From Amyloporia xantha (Eukaryota > Basidiomycota > Agaricomycetes > Polyporales > Adustoporiaceae), in the NCBI GenBank assembly GCA_036971615.1, contig JAYKKR010000010.1, positions 868,001 to 932,000 of the forward strand: DNA of 64,000 bases, given 5' to 3'. Shown here piece after piece: positions 52,856 to 64,000 of the stretch (position 1 is the first letter of the stretch; every line of letters begins with the position of its first letter). Below the pieces are notes generated by a model that saw only the letters and a list, made by a program, of their open reading frames with translations, did no database searches and was not told the origin of the DNA. The translations under genes and the position numbers were made by a program.

Positions 52856-53785
52856 ATGGACCAGTTTGTAAATGTCGTCAAGCCATCCACCAGCCGTGAA
52901 GTAAGCCGCGATAAAGGAAGACAGCGACCCACATACCGCTTCAATCCATACTCCGTGAGCAAATCCAACGAGCGAAAATTTGAAGATTGGAAAGAGAAGA
53001 AGCGAACCGAGAAGTACTTTTTCTAATGGAAATCGTCAACTTCCAGCAGCCAATTCTCTCATAGGATCCTTACGCCGCTACAGAAAGATGGTACCAAGCC
53101 CTCATCCTCTGTAGTCACGAAATATTTACTCAACACATTGTCCGACGAATCCAATCCAATTACACATTCGGACATCTATCAGCGTTCAGGTCAGTACTAT
53201 TGGTCTCTATCTCAGGGATTTATTAAATAAAATTACGGTGTTGAAATTGTCTCCAGACCACATCTCATCTGCAGCGACAGGGCACCAGCGTTCCGAACGC
53301 CGTGTGAATCAGAAGAACTATTGGGAATCGCGAAACGAGAAGCTAGCTCAACAACGTCCAGAGAAACCCATTGGATCAGAGGCCAATGTCCTACGTAATG
53401 TTCGCGTGTACATTAACGGATATCTCGATGGTACGACGGATATTGAGATGAAGAGGATTGTTACTCTGGCCGGAGGACAAATACAGTAATTCTTTCTGCC
53501 GAGAATTTAAATTTCTAGCTCACGGTAGACACCCCTAGGCACACTGCTTCCGGAGCGACTCATATTCTCACATCACAGCAGTTGAGTGGGGCGAAGACGC
53601 ACAAGCTGTTGACGACACGCTCCAAGGTCAAGGCGCAAGTTGTCAGGCCTGAATGGATTACCGACAGCATCAAGGCTGGAAAGCGTCTACCGGAACGAGA
53701 GTATTCAGCTATCCACGATGCGACGACGGCAGATTTGGCTAGCATGATGGGAGCGACAACCTCGCGTCGTGGATTGTCTAGCTGA
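52856..53785 (+). CDS. Short single-BRCT-domain protein, REV1 N-terminus-like
   Basis: The start is MDQFVNVVKPSTSREV. Exons join by frame: RTE|KILTPLQKDG over a 52-nt intron, YQRS|DHISSAATGHQRSERR, and GGQIQ|HTASGATHILTS. The single BRCT domain spans VYINGYLDGTTDIEMKRIVT, GGQI, ATHILTSQQLSGAKTHKLL and VVRPEWITDSIKAGKRLPE. The protein ends SRRGLSS soon after the BRCT, about 235 residues in total. The GYLD-TTD-EMKRIV pattern resembles the N-terminal BRCT of REV1. No polymerase domain follows before VPS52 begins at 54082, so this is either a stand-alone phosphopeptide-binding protein or a REV1 gene that lost its catalytic part. Confidence 0.75.
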
Positions 53786-54081
53786 GCTGATTTATGAAGT
53801 ATCTGTCTGCGAACTGTATTCAGTGTTACAATTAAAAAACGTGTAGCACGTCCATGAGTGTCATATGAAATCGACATTTTATTTGTACTTTCACAACCCA
53901 CATCTATCACTTCACAGCACAGATTTGTGAAACACTGCATGGACAGGCTAGACATGTCTATCCTCAACCTTTCCATGAATAAGCAATCGGGTCGTTGTCG
54001 CCATCGACCTGGATTGACATAGCTGGATATCATTAACGTAGTTTCACTTTCCCTATAGCTATAGATTGCTCTGTTCCGCTG

Positions 54082-56695
54082 ATGTCCAAGCTAGACAGTG
54101 GTAAGTAGCATGGCTGAACCGACGAGTAGTATCGACGAACGTAAATCCCTGCCAAATGGAGATACGAAATGATAGGATGGACACGTGGTGGTCAGCGCCA
54201 ACGATGAGCGCGACCTGAAGTTAGGCGTTGAGACTTGCTTGAGACTTGCTTTATAGTCTAACCCTCATTTACAGTCGCCAACACCGAAGATATGTCTATG
54301 AGTGGTCCGCGTTACTTTGGTTAATCCTCTTCTGCTAAAGGTGCTGATTCCTTGGTATCAGATGGCAGTTCACGATTCAATGAATCGCAGGTCGATTTGA
54401 ATGTCAACCACTCCTATGAGATGGATGGTGGGTCTTGTGAGTAGCAGTTGATGGTTTGTGGTGGACATCAACTGGAGTTACTACTGATGAGGGTGTTGGA
54501 AGATAGTGGACGTGCACAAGACTTCGTAGAGCTTCATGACCAAGTCCAAGTACACAACAATCTAACCTTACGGACACTTTCCCAATATACTGACTTCACG
54601 GGATGACAGACGAGTGTGAATTTGCTCGATTCCTTGGAGACCTTCTTGTCCACCTTTCAGAAGGACCTGTCTGCTGTGTCTGGGCAAATATCAACCTTGC
54701 AGGATCGCAGCAAGGACATCGAGAACAGACTTAAGAGTCGTAGAGTAAGGCATATTGTCATAAGATTTCCTTTCCTCTAAACTCAGCATTCACTATCAGA
54801 AAATTGAGAAGCCCCTCGCGAATCTTCTTGTCGATCTTTGCATATCCCCTCAATTGGCGACGCTCATCCTTGACACCCCGGTTAGCGAATCATGGATACC
54901 GGCCATCGGGGAATTCGAACAGAGATTAAATGCCTTGAAGTTACGAGTCAGAGTTAAGGCGGCAAGGGATCTTGCAGAAGTGGCCGAGGGCCTCCGAATT
55001 GTTGTGCGTAATGCAGCTACATCATTGGCAGCTCATTATGCTCAGTTGTACCGCGGAACAGGCGTCAACAAAACTAAGAACTTTCTTCCTCGCTATGCTG
55101 CAGCCCATACGGACAAGCATGACGACAAATATGCAAGTTCTTCAGACTTCTATCTTATTGAAGTACAGATCCCTCTTTGTGTTTTTACAACACCATGCGT
55201 CCAGTGTAGCCAGCGAGATACAGAGGGCTTACGTTGGAGCTGCGCGGACTTACTTCGAGACTGGGTTCCGCCGGTACATACGAAGTCTCGGATACCTCAA
55301 AGTACCTTTTTCGTCGTTGGGCTGCTGCCAAAGTCTGACCATTCATTCAGGCACGATGGGTAGAGAAGGGGCAGGCTATTACCACTGGAGCCGGCGAAGC
55401 AAGCGAAGATATTGAAGTTGATGTTGAAAGACTCTCTTACGCTCAGATTGATGGTCCAGGGCCTGCTCTTGCGTACATGGTCGAGGACAAGACGCATGTA
55501 AGCCATGATTTATTACTCTTTACATGGTATATTCAGTGGGATTCAAGAAAGAGCCTGTGGAAGCGCTGTTGCGTTCGATGCTTCTCGTCCTCATGGATAA
55601 CGCGAGCGCAGAATACACCTTCGTCACCGCCTTTTTCGCACCAGAGCCTCGACCTTCGATGCATTCCAAACAGTCTAGTGGTTCCATACGGTCTCCTACA
55701 TCCCTTTTATCACCGACAAATGGTGACTTCGACGACATCCGTTCAAATACGGGGTCCGAATTCAACTTCTCTCCAAAGCAGCGTGTTAGTAGCTTAGGTA
55801 ATATCGTAACCTTGTCTAATTCCGAGGCCTCGGCCAAGGAGGAACAATCGGTACTCAATGCAATCTGGAAGCAAATTATGGATCCGGTACTTGAGTACTG
55901 CCAGGTACATTTCTTTTATCCGTCTGCTATAAGCAACTGAAAAGATGTGATCCCAGGCGTTCGTACGGTCCCTCCTTGAACCACCACCCCCCGTGGTACC
56001 ATTACTTACAATGATACGGCTTACCGAGGACGTAATGGCAGAGGTACAGAAACGCCACTGTGGACCACTTGAGAGTTTCATTTTTGCCATTCGACTACAA
56101 ATGTGGCCCGCTTTCCAGAAGGCTATGGCGGACCATGTCGACTCATTGAAAAAACTCGCCGAGGGGGCGAGCGCAGGGTACTTTCGTCGAGGCGCCTCGA
56201 CCACCGACGCAACGGTTTCAAGCGTGAGCATCTCGGTCACTTGCCTGGAACTCATGCTGACTTCACCGCAGATCTGTCGCCGATACGTGGTAATATTCAA
56301 TTCCTTCATAGCACTCACGGATCAGCCAGAAGAGACCATGATATTCTCGAAGTAAGGTCCATGATTCCCGTAATTAGAATTGTTCTTTGATCATGCTTCC
56401 GCAGCTTGCTTCGGCTCCGTCAAGAGTTGACGAAGCTTATCAGCTCTCATACGGACAGAATCACTGACCCCACGACGAAGTCATCGGCTCAATCTACACT
56501 CTACGATGTGTTGCTGCAGGGATTGAGTGTGCGTAATTCATTCCTTCCACGATCTGGGATCGTCGGTCGCTGACGGCACCACAGAAAGGAGCGCGCCCCA
56601 CTAGCCATCCCAAAGCGCAGAGCGAGATTGCTTATTGGCGTGGACGGGAAGAGGAAGCACGCCGCAGGGTTGTGTATACGAGCAGACCTAGATAA
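54082..56695 (+). CDS. VPS52: GARP complex subunit VPS52
   Basis: Small 5' exons join as MSKLDS (intron 54101-54274) VANTEDMSMSGPRYF, DGSSRFNESQVDLNVNH, DSGRAQDFVELHDQ and then TSVNLLDSLETFLSTFQKDL. Helical-bundle segments follow: QISTLQDRSKDIENRLKSRR, LATLILDTPVSESWIPAIGE, EGLRIVVRNAA, RAYVGAARTYFETGFRRYI, IDGPGPALAYMVEDKTH and EALLRSMLLVLMDNASAEYT. The C-terminal part is LEPPPPVVPLLTMIRLTED, FAIRLQMWPAFQKAMADHV and AYWRGREEEARRR, ending YTSRPR. VPS52 tethers endosome-derived vesicles at the trans-Golgi. It is convergent with EFR3, with 275 bp between stops. The gene has many small exons, and I am confident of the family. Confidence 0.9.
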
Positions 56696-56970
56696 CGAAA
56701 GCAATCTTAGCTAGCAACTGCAATGGGGAGTAGATCACCAGCAAAGACGATATGAATATGCGAATAATTGCTACAAACAGTCATTACAGGGACAATAGAG
56801 TCCTGGAGGGATAAGTAACCGAAAAGCAGGAGTCCGTCCGTGCAAGAAGAGGAGAATCCGGTGAAGTGAAACCCAGAGTCCCTAAGCTTTGTACGGGGGA
56901 GTGAGAACAGGAACACTATGGAAAATATGGTCAATGCCCACCCAAATCATCACATTGCGTTGTCGACAAC

Positions 56971-59900
56971 TCACCGCTGTTCCGGCTTTTGTGAAGTGGG
57001 GAATGAGGACTTGAGATGCGACGATCCGCTTTGTTTACCTATCCCCAGCTTATTCAAAACGTCGCGGACCTCTCCCGGACCTGCTAGTTTGCTGCGCTGA
57101 GGCCTGGACCTGGTCGGAGTCAGCTTATTGTGTGCATCAGTATGCGTGACGAAGGATGTATGGTCAAGCGTCGATATTGATGGTGCCTTATTGGAGAGGT
57201 TCGGATTGGAGATGCTACTGCGACCTTCGAGTGCATCTCTCAGGTCAGTGACGCCTACTGTGCGAGTGGACCGCGCAAGGCTTTGAAGAGATAAGTTATC
57301 GATGTGCATGAGCGCTGGAGCCACCTTTATTAAAGGAGACAGCCCATCCCGATGAAGCGTATCATAGTTTGTGCTCGCTTCAACGGCTAGGTGAACACCA
57401 CGATCAGTCCAGGTAAGCGGCGAGACATGTGGTTCGGAACTTACAGGCACGAAATGCAGACTCAGCGGTCCACGGTGCTGTCAGCCGACGCAGTAAGGTT
57501 TCCTGGTCCAGACCGGTTGTCTCCATGACATTTTGACTTGACGCAAGAGATTGGTCTATTGCTTCCGTCTCAAGGCTGGCAAGAGGACCCGCTGACGGGT
57601 CCAGAGATGTAAGCGATGCTGGCTCTTGCGGTTGAAGCAATGTGCCAAGTCGTACATCCGGAAGGCTGGGTAAAGTAGATGTCTGCGGTATAGTGGACAA
57701 CGCCTGGATGACCAAGACTCAGCTTGCGTGTCGAACTTACCCGATTAACCATTACGAACCTTTTCAGCCATCTGCACAATCTCTGGACACTTCCACACGT
57801 TTCCAATCGTTACCCACGTCCGGGCAACCACTTGCTGAATGGCTGGTTTGAGTGATGCCGCCGTTGGGTCGGAATCCTCAGTCCGCGTTGCATTGTCCAA
57901 TGCGACCAACATTGGAGTACCAGTGAACAAACCGCGAATAGGTAGATTTTCATGTACCGCTGACAAAATGGCGAGAATACTTCCGAAGTCGGATAAAGTG
58001 GCGACTGGAGAGACGGGCTGCGTAACCTTCTTGGGAGCATTCTGCATAGCGCGCGTAAGATGAAGGACGTCTTCCGTGAGCGTGTGGGAAGGAGCATCGA
58101 GGAACGCCGACTCTGGCCATGAGGTTGTTCGTCTCCGTGGTTCGCAATATCATCCCGCCCTGCGGACCTATTTCCGTTGCTAGGCTGCTCAGGATTAAAG
58201 GATTGCGCAGAGTGAAGATCGATGGAGGAAGACGAGGCCAACATGTAAACATAGGCGTGCAAGGCATTCAAGAACCGCGTCGTGGCGTCTCCATAAACCA
58301 TGGCCACCATCCTGCTTGTCTGATCTGTCGGTCCCTCCGCGAGTGTGCGCTGATGCTTCACACCGTCTATGTCAGGATGATCACCCAGCTTTGGGATCTC
58401 CGTCTGCAGGTAGGACACCAGCGCAATGGCGTAGTCCGCTCGCACGGCATAATCCTGGTCGCACAGCAGTACCAGCGTATCTTGCCATACCTCCGGAGCT
58501 ATCTTCGTCCGACGGGAAGGGCGGACGTGCACATCACGAGGCGCTGGGTGTGCAGCGGAGGGCAAGTCCGCGCTGGTACCAGCTACAGGAGACTCTGTGA
58601 CGTCGGCAGCATCGCCGTCCTTTGCGGCTTGCTGCATATCTCCGGCATGCATGAGCCCGAATAAAGCTGCCAGCAAGCATCGGATAGCCGATGATCTTGT
58701 CCTTTCGCTGTTTGCTTTCCCATTATTAGGAATGCCATTGGACTCAACCAGCACAAGACGGCTGATCAGCTCGCTAGCCAGGTCCTGGATCTGGTCGGCA
58801 TAATAGACGTGTGTCCCCAACGAGGCAGTACATTCGACTAGCATTGGAAGCAGCTCGTCATCAGGATTGATGGAGATCCTTCGAAATATGAGGGAGATAA
58901 GACTCGAGATGATGTCCGACGTAGACAGGTTCACGAGCGGCGTTGACGAAGTAAAGACTGTTGTGACCATGGCAGCGAGCGTGCGATGGCGACTTGTGGG
59001 TTCCACTGCATCCTGCCCTTCCACTAGGCACTCTACCAAGCGCGTCGGAACGGCATACCGGTATTGGTACTGAGTCCAGTCTCCTGCTTTGGCTGCTAAC
59101 CACCGGCAGTGATCAACCTTGGTCCATCCTCTCGAGTCATCGAGGAAGTCGAAGGCGGCAGACATGATGATCGTCACTTGGCTTCCCGTTGAGTGACCCA
59201 GCATGGACGAAAGAGCATGCAGAGCAGCATTGGTCACATCCCCGGATGAAGGACCCTTGTCTCCATCAATGTGCAAGTGAATAGATGCTGCACGCCTTTC
59301 AAGCGCGGGCCTTGTGCGGAATTCGTCCATGAAAGCGAATTTAGGTTGCTCGTGGATGGCAGCAGCTCTGGAGTACTTTGTAAACAATTTTGCGGAGGAG
59401 ACACCAATATTCACTTACTCATGGTCCAGTAAGTCGACTTCTACTTCTAATAATGGTGTTAAGAGCGCAGGTACAATTGTAGAAACTTGCAATTTGAAAT
59501 GTGAGGACGAGTGGTAGAGCGCCTCAGAATGCACAGCAGCTGTAATAGAAGCCAGACCTACGAGCCGTGTGCTGGGAGGAGTTCAACATCACTGCACGCT
59601 CATGTTTCACATGACACTCACCGATTCGTGGTTTCATTATCGCTCAGTGTTTTTTCAACCAAGGAAGAGAAGTGCTGAAGGCACGATATATAATCTTGGG
59701 TGACGCCTAAATCTACACCAACGATATGGCCGTCCGTGAAGGTTGTCCATGCGGTAAACTGCATTAACAATCAGATCAAATAAATCGCGTGGATTTTCAC
59801 GACACGCACAACAGTTGCTGCTCTCGCCGCGACCTCCAAGTCCGACGACAAGCCTCCTACTGTGACGCTGACTGCGGATAGTAAAGACGCCGTAAGCAGG

Positions 59901-60257
59901 GATATATCACGACGACATTCGGCTGCAAGCGCTTTGAAGATGTACAAAGTGATGAGGAGAGACCTGGCATCATGCCAGAGTGAGTGTGACGCAATGTGGT
60001 CGGACGAGACACTCACGCGCGTGAGCGTGTATTTCCAGCTTGTGCCTTGCGGCAGTCTGCTCTAACTCTCTTCTCTAGCTCGTTCGCGAGTTTGGTGATC
60101 TTTCCAGGTCGGTTAGACGCATAGTATGTGAGACGAGATAGCTCCTGGGAATTTGGGAGATATTCTGGGCCAGAGGTGAGGAGGGCTGCGGACGGTGGAT
60201 AACAGGCTGAAATGAGGTGTATATGTGATTGGGAGTGAACGGAAGATGCACTGGCAT
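56971..60257 (-). CDS. EFR3: EFR3-like plasma-membrane scaffold for PI4-kinase
   Basis: The N-terminal part reads CYPPSAALLTSGPEYLPNSQ, ELSRLTYYASNRPGKITKL and ELEKRVRADCRKAQAGN, then HEAT-like helices (LLITLYIFKALAAECRRDI, DCRWLAAK-type, VPTRLVECLVEGQDA, ADYAIALVSYLQTEIPKL). It ends LRDALEGRSSISNP, PSISTLDHTSF and GEVRDVLNKLGIGKQSGSS. EFR3 anchors the Stt4/PI4KIIIalpha complex at the plasma membrane, and its N-terminal Cys pair is usually palmitoylated. The ATG at 60257 gives MPVHLPFTPNHI, similar to the expected MHLLFTPNHVQLL, but reaching ACYPPS needs a 2-nt frame change near 60205. The start is therefore uncertain, or a small indel is present. Confidence 0.85.
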
Positions 60258-60776
60258 TTGACCTGGAAGACGGTGGATATACTAAGCTGAGGAAATGAGA
60301 GTGGTATCAAGAACTAAGCGGTATAGCGTAGGGATCCAGGAGCTGCGAGCCTGGCTGAATTCTGGCATGACCTCTCTGCGATCGGTGGCTACGTGTGAGG
60401 AGCGGCTGATGTAACGCACCATAGGCTCAAAAGGGCAGGTCTCTACGTTCGTACATCTGAACGGCAATCTTTCAATCGCAACTCATTCCCTTAATAACAG
60501 CAAGAATTCAATTATCATCACCAGTCCTAAAATACAGCAGTACGTCTGGAGCTCCACGAATGAGAGGAAGAAGACAAGCCCACGGTCGAATCGGCATTTG
60601 GAGGGTCCGTGTAAAACTGCGCAACTTGAAAACATTAGGGCATTGGAGTGAGAGCGTATTGTAGCGAATAACTTGTGTCGGAATATGGAATATATGCGTC
60701 GGCGGGAAGAATCTCTTGAACCTCTAGCTCGTCGTCACTTTCTGCGCCCAACACCAGACATTGTGTCCAATCAAAA
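60258..60776. other. Spacer between two minus-strand genes
   Basis: About 520 bp with the promoter of EFR3. The part from 60635 to 60776 continues as an open frame (FDWTQCLVLGAESDDELEV) that would extend the upstream gene if a 1-bp shift near 60780 is allowed. Confidence 0.4.
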
Positions 60777-62896
60777 TCAGGAGGGATCTACGACCACATT
60801 CCGCGACAACGCCGCGAGATCGGGACGTGTCATTTGAAGGAGCCGCATCCATCGTTTGCTGATCATCCAACTCGCAACACCCACAGGCGGTAAGCCCACG
60901 CCTTCTTTGTATGGACCAATCCGGCGTTCCTTGCGACCAACGCCCCGCTTGGGCTTCGTACTTTTTTCTGCATGCTCTTCCTCGTCGAGCACCGCGTAAA
61001 ACCGTTGCAGCCGTACACTGCGCCACGGGAGACCACGAATGCGCAACGCTTGTACTTTGCGACTACTGCCGGGATTGGAAGACGGCTCGGCCTCTTCCTC
61101 ACAGGATTCCTCAGACGACATGCAATCCTGCTGCAGCGCACCGTCAAATGCAGGGTGGCTAAAAGTCTCTAATTTCTTGCGTGTTTCTATCCGGTTAGCA
61201 AGTTTCTAAATGAGAGACGAAGACATATCAGCATCCGTCAGATGGACACCACTTGAAATAGCATACCAGCTTTTTTCTACTTAGCCTTCTCGCTTTCATT
61301 GCCTTCTGATCCTCTCGTCTCTTCAAATTAAGCGCCGCTGTACTATCTTTTTGCGCTTTGAACTTCTGCCTGAGCGTCGTGTATACTTGGTCGAATACTG
61401 ATTCGAGATTTCTCCTGGTGAAATCCTTTTCTGGTACGTATTTATACGCGCCCCGATTGGCTTTGAGATCCGCCACGACCCGTTTCTTCATGGCTGTATT
61501 ATGTGCGGACTGCTTTGAGGTCTTCTCCCATACAAACCGAACGGGTTCATCGGGCAGTAGTTGCCTGCCTTCGACGTGGCTATCGGGCAAACTCTCATCT
61601 CTCTCTAATTTCATCAGTTGAAGGAGATGTAAGCGCATAGCATGCTTCATCGTGAACAATTAGCGACATAATGAAGTAATGATGACATACTAAGGAACCT
61701 ACATGTATAGTTAAACAGCGACCATCGTGACCGTTGGCACGTTTCCGAGAGCGTTCACCGACAGGAGACTCGGCGTCATCGGAACTATCGCTGTCATCAT
61801 CAGCATCACTCTGCGCCGCCGGAGCCGGTCTCTTGCGCAAAGTTGTGACCGGCGTCGGAGATCGTGAAACCGAATCATTCGCTTGAGGAGTAGGCAATCC
61901 AGAATACGCTGGCTCTCGCGGCACGGCTTGGGTGACATGCGGGTCAGGCGGAGAAACCGGTCTGTACGTTCCAGGAGTTTCATGTGGCTGGGGAGGAGTT
62001 CTCCCACGAAAGGAGGGGCTCTCGTGCCGGGTAGTATCAACTCTCGCCTCGCTCGTCTGAAGTGTGGTGGATGTAGAGCCTGGTGTTTCTTCTGCCGATC
62101 GATGCCGTGGCTCCCATGTATCTGGACTGTAAGGCTGCGGGAGTAGCAAATGGCCGCGGGGACAACCCGTCATGGTCGTACACGGGGCTCTGATACTGAG
62201 GATTTTCAGAGTCAGGTGTTAGGAGGGCCAGGGGAGACTGTACTGAAGAAGCTTCGGGGAGACTCAATCGCGATGATGTGGTGGATGCTTGTCCCATAGA
62301 CGGTGTCAGCTCCGGAGGCGAAGTAATCGAGAAGGTTTGTAGAGCAGAAGACTGAGGCTGGAAGCCGTCGAAGGGCGTCTCGATCGTCTCGATATGTGCT
62401 GAGGGCTGTGAGTTTACATTGGATTGAGGGGGATCGAGCAAGGGGTGCAAAGTCATGCAGGCCTTAAGCATCGACACTTCCTGACGCATATCAAGAAGTT
62501 CCTTCTGCATCTCCGCCTGCCTCTGAGCCGATTTGACCTCTTGTTCCTGCTCCCATGTTAGCCTCCGCCGCTTCTCAGCCTCTGCGGCCTCCTTAGTGGC
62601 GGACAGTACACGGAGTACTTCATGCACTACTGTTCGTGGTGCCGGCGTGCACGCTCTTACTCAAGCATTAGACCCACGCAAGAGAAATTTGCTGCAGAAG
62701 CTTACTGGGATGGTGCTGGTGCTGGTCGAGGAGGTGGCTCTGCGATGGCTAACTCTAATTCACTCCTGTGCGGAACGAATGGCCGAGGCTCGACAACCGG
62801 CGCCGGCGAGACGTCGGCGACATGTGTGTATGCTGGTCTTGAACGGCGAGTAGTGACGATGTCAGGGTTAAGTGCATTGGAGAGCTCGCTCGACAT
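60777..62896 (-). CDS. Basic coiled-coil fungal protein of unknown function
   Basis: A likely start at 62896 gives MSSELSNALNPDIVTTRRSR and a Pro-rich segment. A later exon has a coiled coil (TKEAAEAEKRRRLTWEQEQE, QAEMQKELLDMRQEVSMLK), then a long Ser/Pro/Gln-rich disordered region and a basic NLS-like RKRPAPA...ERSRKRANG. After an intron near 61650-61700 comes a conserved-looking block: HVEGRQLLPDEPVRFVWEKT, KQSAHNTAMKKRVVADLKAN, KYVPEKDFTRRNLESVFDQV, YTTLRQKFKAQKD and ARRLSRKKLRLETRKKLE. The stop is at 60777, but the frame may be truncated by a 1-bp indel. It is probably nuclear; no known enzyme motif. I recall similar blocks in Agaricomycete hypothetical proteins. Confidence 0.65.
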
Positions 62897-63128
62897 GGCA
62901 GCGCCATCAGCGTGGGCCGGAACGAACAGTTGTGTACATCTGCAATCGAGCAGTCGCGGATGTCTGGATTTGGAGGCGCTCAGCACGAGCGCTTATACTC
63001 GAAAGGACACAGATCACGTGCGCACTTTCTAGCCTGGACGCGTCAGCGGGACGCGACGCCCTCATTAGCAGAGCTTCATTGAGTCTCATCTACCATCTCC
63101 AGACAGCCTCTCATCACCCTGAACTACC
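62897..63128. promoter_or_regulatory. Divergent promoter region for the unknown coiled-coil gene and RPN11
   Basis: 232 bp between divergent start codons, including an E-box-like CACGTG near 63015 (ATCACGTGCGC). No clear Rpn4-type GGTGGCAAA proteasome element was seen. Confidence 0.4.
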
Positions 63129-64000
63129 ATGGAAACAGACCTTGATCATATGCTAGCGCATGCTGGAGGGCGAGGTGGGGGACAGGAGTCTTCTGTACCA
63201 GACAAGTGTGTACATCCCACACATCCTGTCTAGCTGCGTCTTACAAAACTTTACAGTGGAGAAATCATCCATATATCTTCGCTTGCTCTTCTGAAGGTTA
63301 GTCGTTTTGTCGGTTTCTTTGGCACGTACTCAAACTCTGCGAATGAAGATGCTCAAGCACGGTCGGGCAGGTGTCCCTATGGAAGTCATGGGTCTCATGC
63401 TTGGAGAATTCGTGGACGAGTACACGGTTCAGGTTATCGATGTGTTCGCCATGCCACAGTCCGGAACTTCCGTGTCAGTAGAATCGGTGGACCATGTGTT
63501 CCAGACGAGGATGGTAGACATGTTGAAGCAGACAGGCAGGTGAATCGTGCTTTCAATAAGTTGTGGTGCCACGCTGATGTAAACAGGTCGGAAATGGTGG
63601 TTGGCTGGTATCACTCACATCCAGGTTTCGGGTGCTGGCTTTCGAGCGTAGATATCAACACTCAGCAGGTATGCCGTAAACAAAGTCCACACGGTCTTGT
63701 TGTGGACTCTGACTCCTTGTATCAGTCTTTCGAACAATTAGATCCTCGTTCCGTGGCGGTTGTTGTTGACCCCATTCAGTCTGTAAAGGGAAAGGTCGTC
63801 ATTGATGCTTTCCGCCTCATCAACCCCGCCTCTGTGCTCCAGGGTCAAGAGCCGCGACAAACAACGTCGAACATTGGGCACATCAACAAGCCCTCGATAC
63901 AGGCGCTCATTCACGGGCTCAACCGACACTACTATTCTATCGCAGTCCAGTACCGCAAGACAGAGCTCGAGCAGTCGATGCTCATGAATCTTCATAAACG
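63129..64000 (+). CDS. RPN11: 26S proteasome deubiquitinase RPN11 (PSMD14), 5' part
   Basis: The ATG at 63129 ([17 protein letters not shown]) joins over introns to [13 protein letters not shown] and [20 protein letters not shown]. The MPN+/JAMM metalloprotease motif is complete: the Glu in VPMEVMGL, then [21 protein letters not shown] with the two zinc-binding His and the Asp. [32 protein letters not shown] and a helical region ending MLMNLHK follow before the window ends. RPN11 removes ubiquitin chains from substrates in the proteasome lid. Introns fall near 63210-63254, 63298-63349, 63540-63587 and 63668-63724. The remaining third of the protein lies outside the window. Confidence 0.96.

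Noticed and set aside
1..64000. CRISPR arrays, bacterial operons or prophage
   Set aside because: All genes are eukaryotic with introns; no regularly spaced repeats with unique spacers were seen.

Overview
The window is nuclear DNA from a filamentous basidiomycete fungus, most likely an Agaricomycete. The evidence is gene models broken by many GT-AG introns of about 40-70 nt, a 15-nt microexon, fungal forms of GARP, EFR3, OST1 and RPN11, and basidiomycete-style Ty3/gypsy, Tad-like LINE and Helitron-like elements. The species assignment is inference; no rRNA or organelle marker is present.

Left arm (1-23,500). After a short 3' gene end come a WW/FF-domain splicing/transcription factor (1416-3911, minus) and an ER-lumenal HSP90 of the GRP94 type ending in HDEL (4265-7653, minus), with two GACGTGT sites resembling unfolded-protein-response elements upstream. 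Next are a large disordered fungal protein (8757-11985, plus) and a Kelch-repeat multi-pass membrane protein (12280-15587, minus). After about 3.4 kb without genes come two paralogous C2H2 zinc-finger genes (19057-19673 and 21538-23517, plus) that share an intron position inside the fingers.

Transposon nest (23,840-41,210). A Helitron-like 3' end lies beside a decayed glucosamine-6-phosphate deaminase gene (minus strand). Two elements cut this gene into three pieces: a 2,688-bp terminal-inverted-repeat DNA element (24304-26991) and a 12,860-bp gypsy retrotransposon (27040-39899). Removing both and one copy of each target duplication rejoins the gene fragments. The gypsy element appears very young: its 498-bp LTRs look identical, it has an AGTGT duplication, and its 2,892-residue Gag-Pol-chromodomain frame is intact. 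It also carries a second intact 964-residue frame downstream of integrase whose last codons are written in the 3' LTR. This is the most unusual object in the window. A decayed FRAY/OSR1-like kinase fragment follows.

Right arm (41,200-64,000). This is dense housekeeping sequence: MIX23-like protein; a LINE insertion with poly(A) and 13-bp target duplication (43704-46272); a GILT-like thiol reductase; YOS1 and mitochondrial ribosomal protein L22 in a head-to-head pair; OST1 (ribophorin I); a short single-BRCT protein; VPS52 and EFR3, which are convergent; an unassigned coiled-coil/basic protein; and the 5' part of proteasome RPN11, which runs off the window. Several products serve the secretory pathway (GRP94, YOS1, OST1, VPS52, EFR3, GILT), but nothing indicates co-regulation. 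Exon joins were deduced by eye from frame, splice signals and family similarity.
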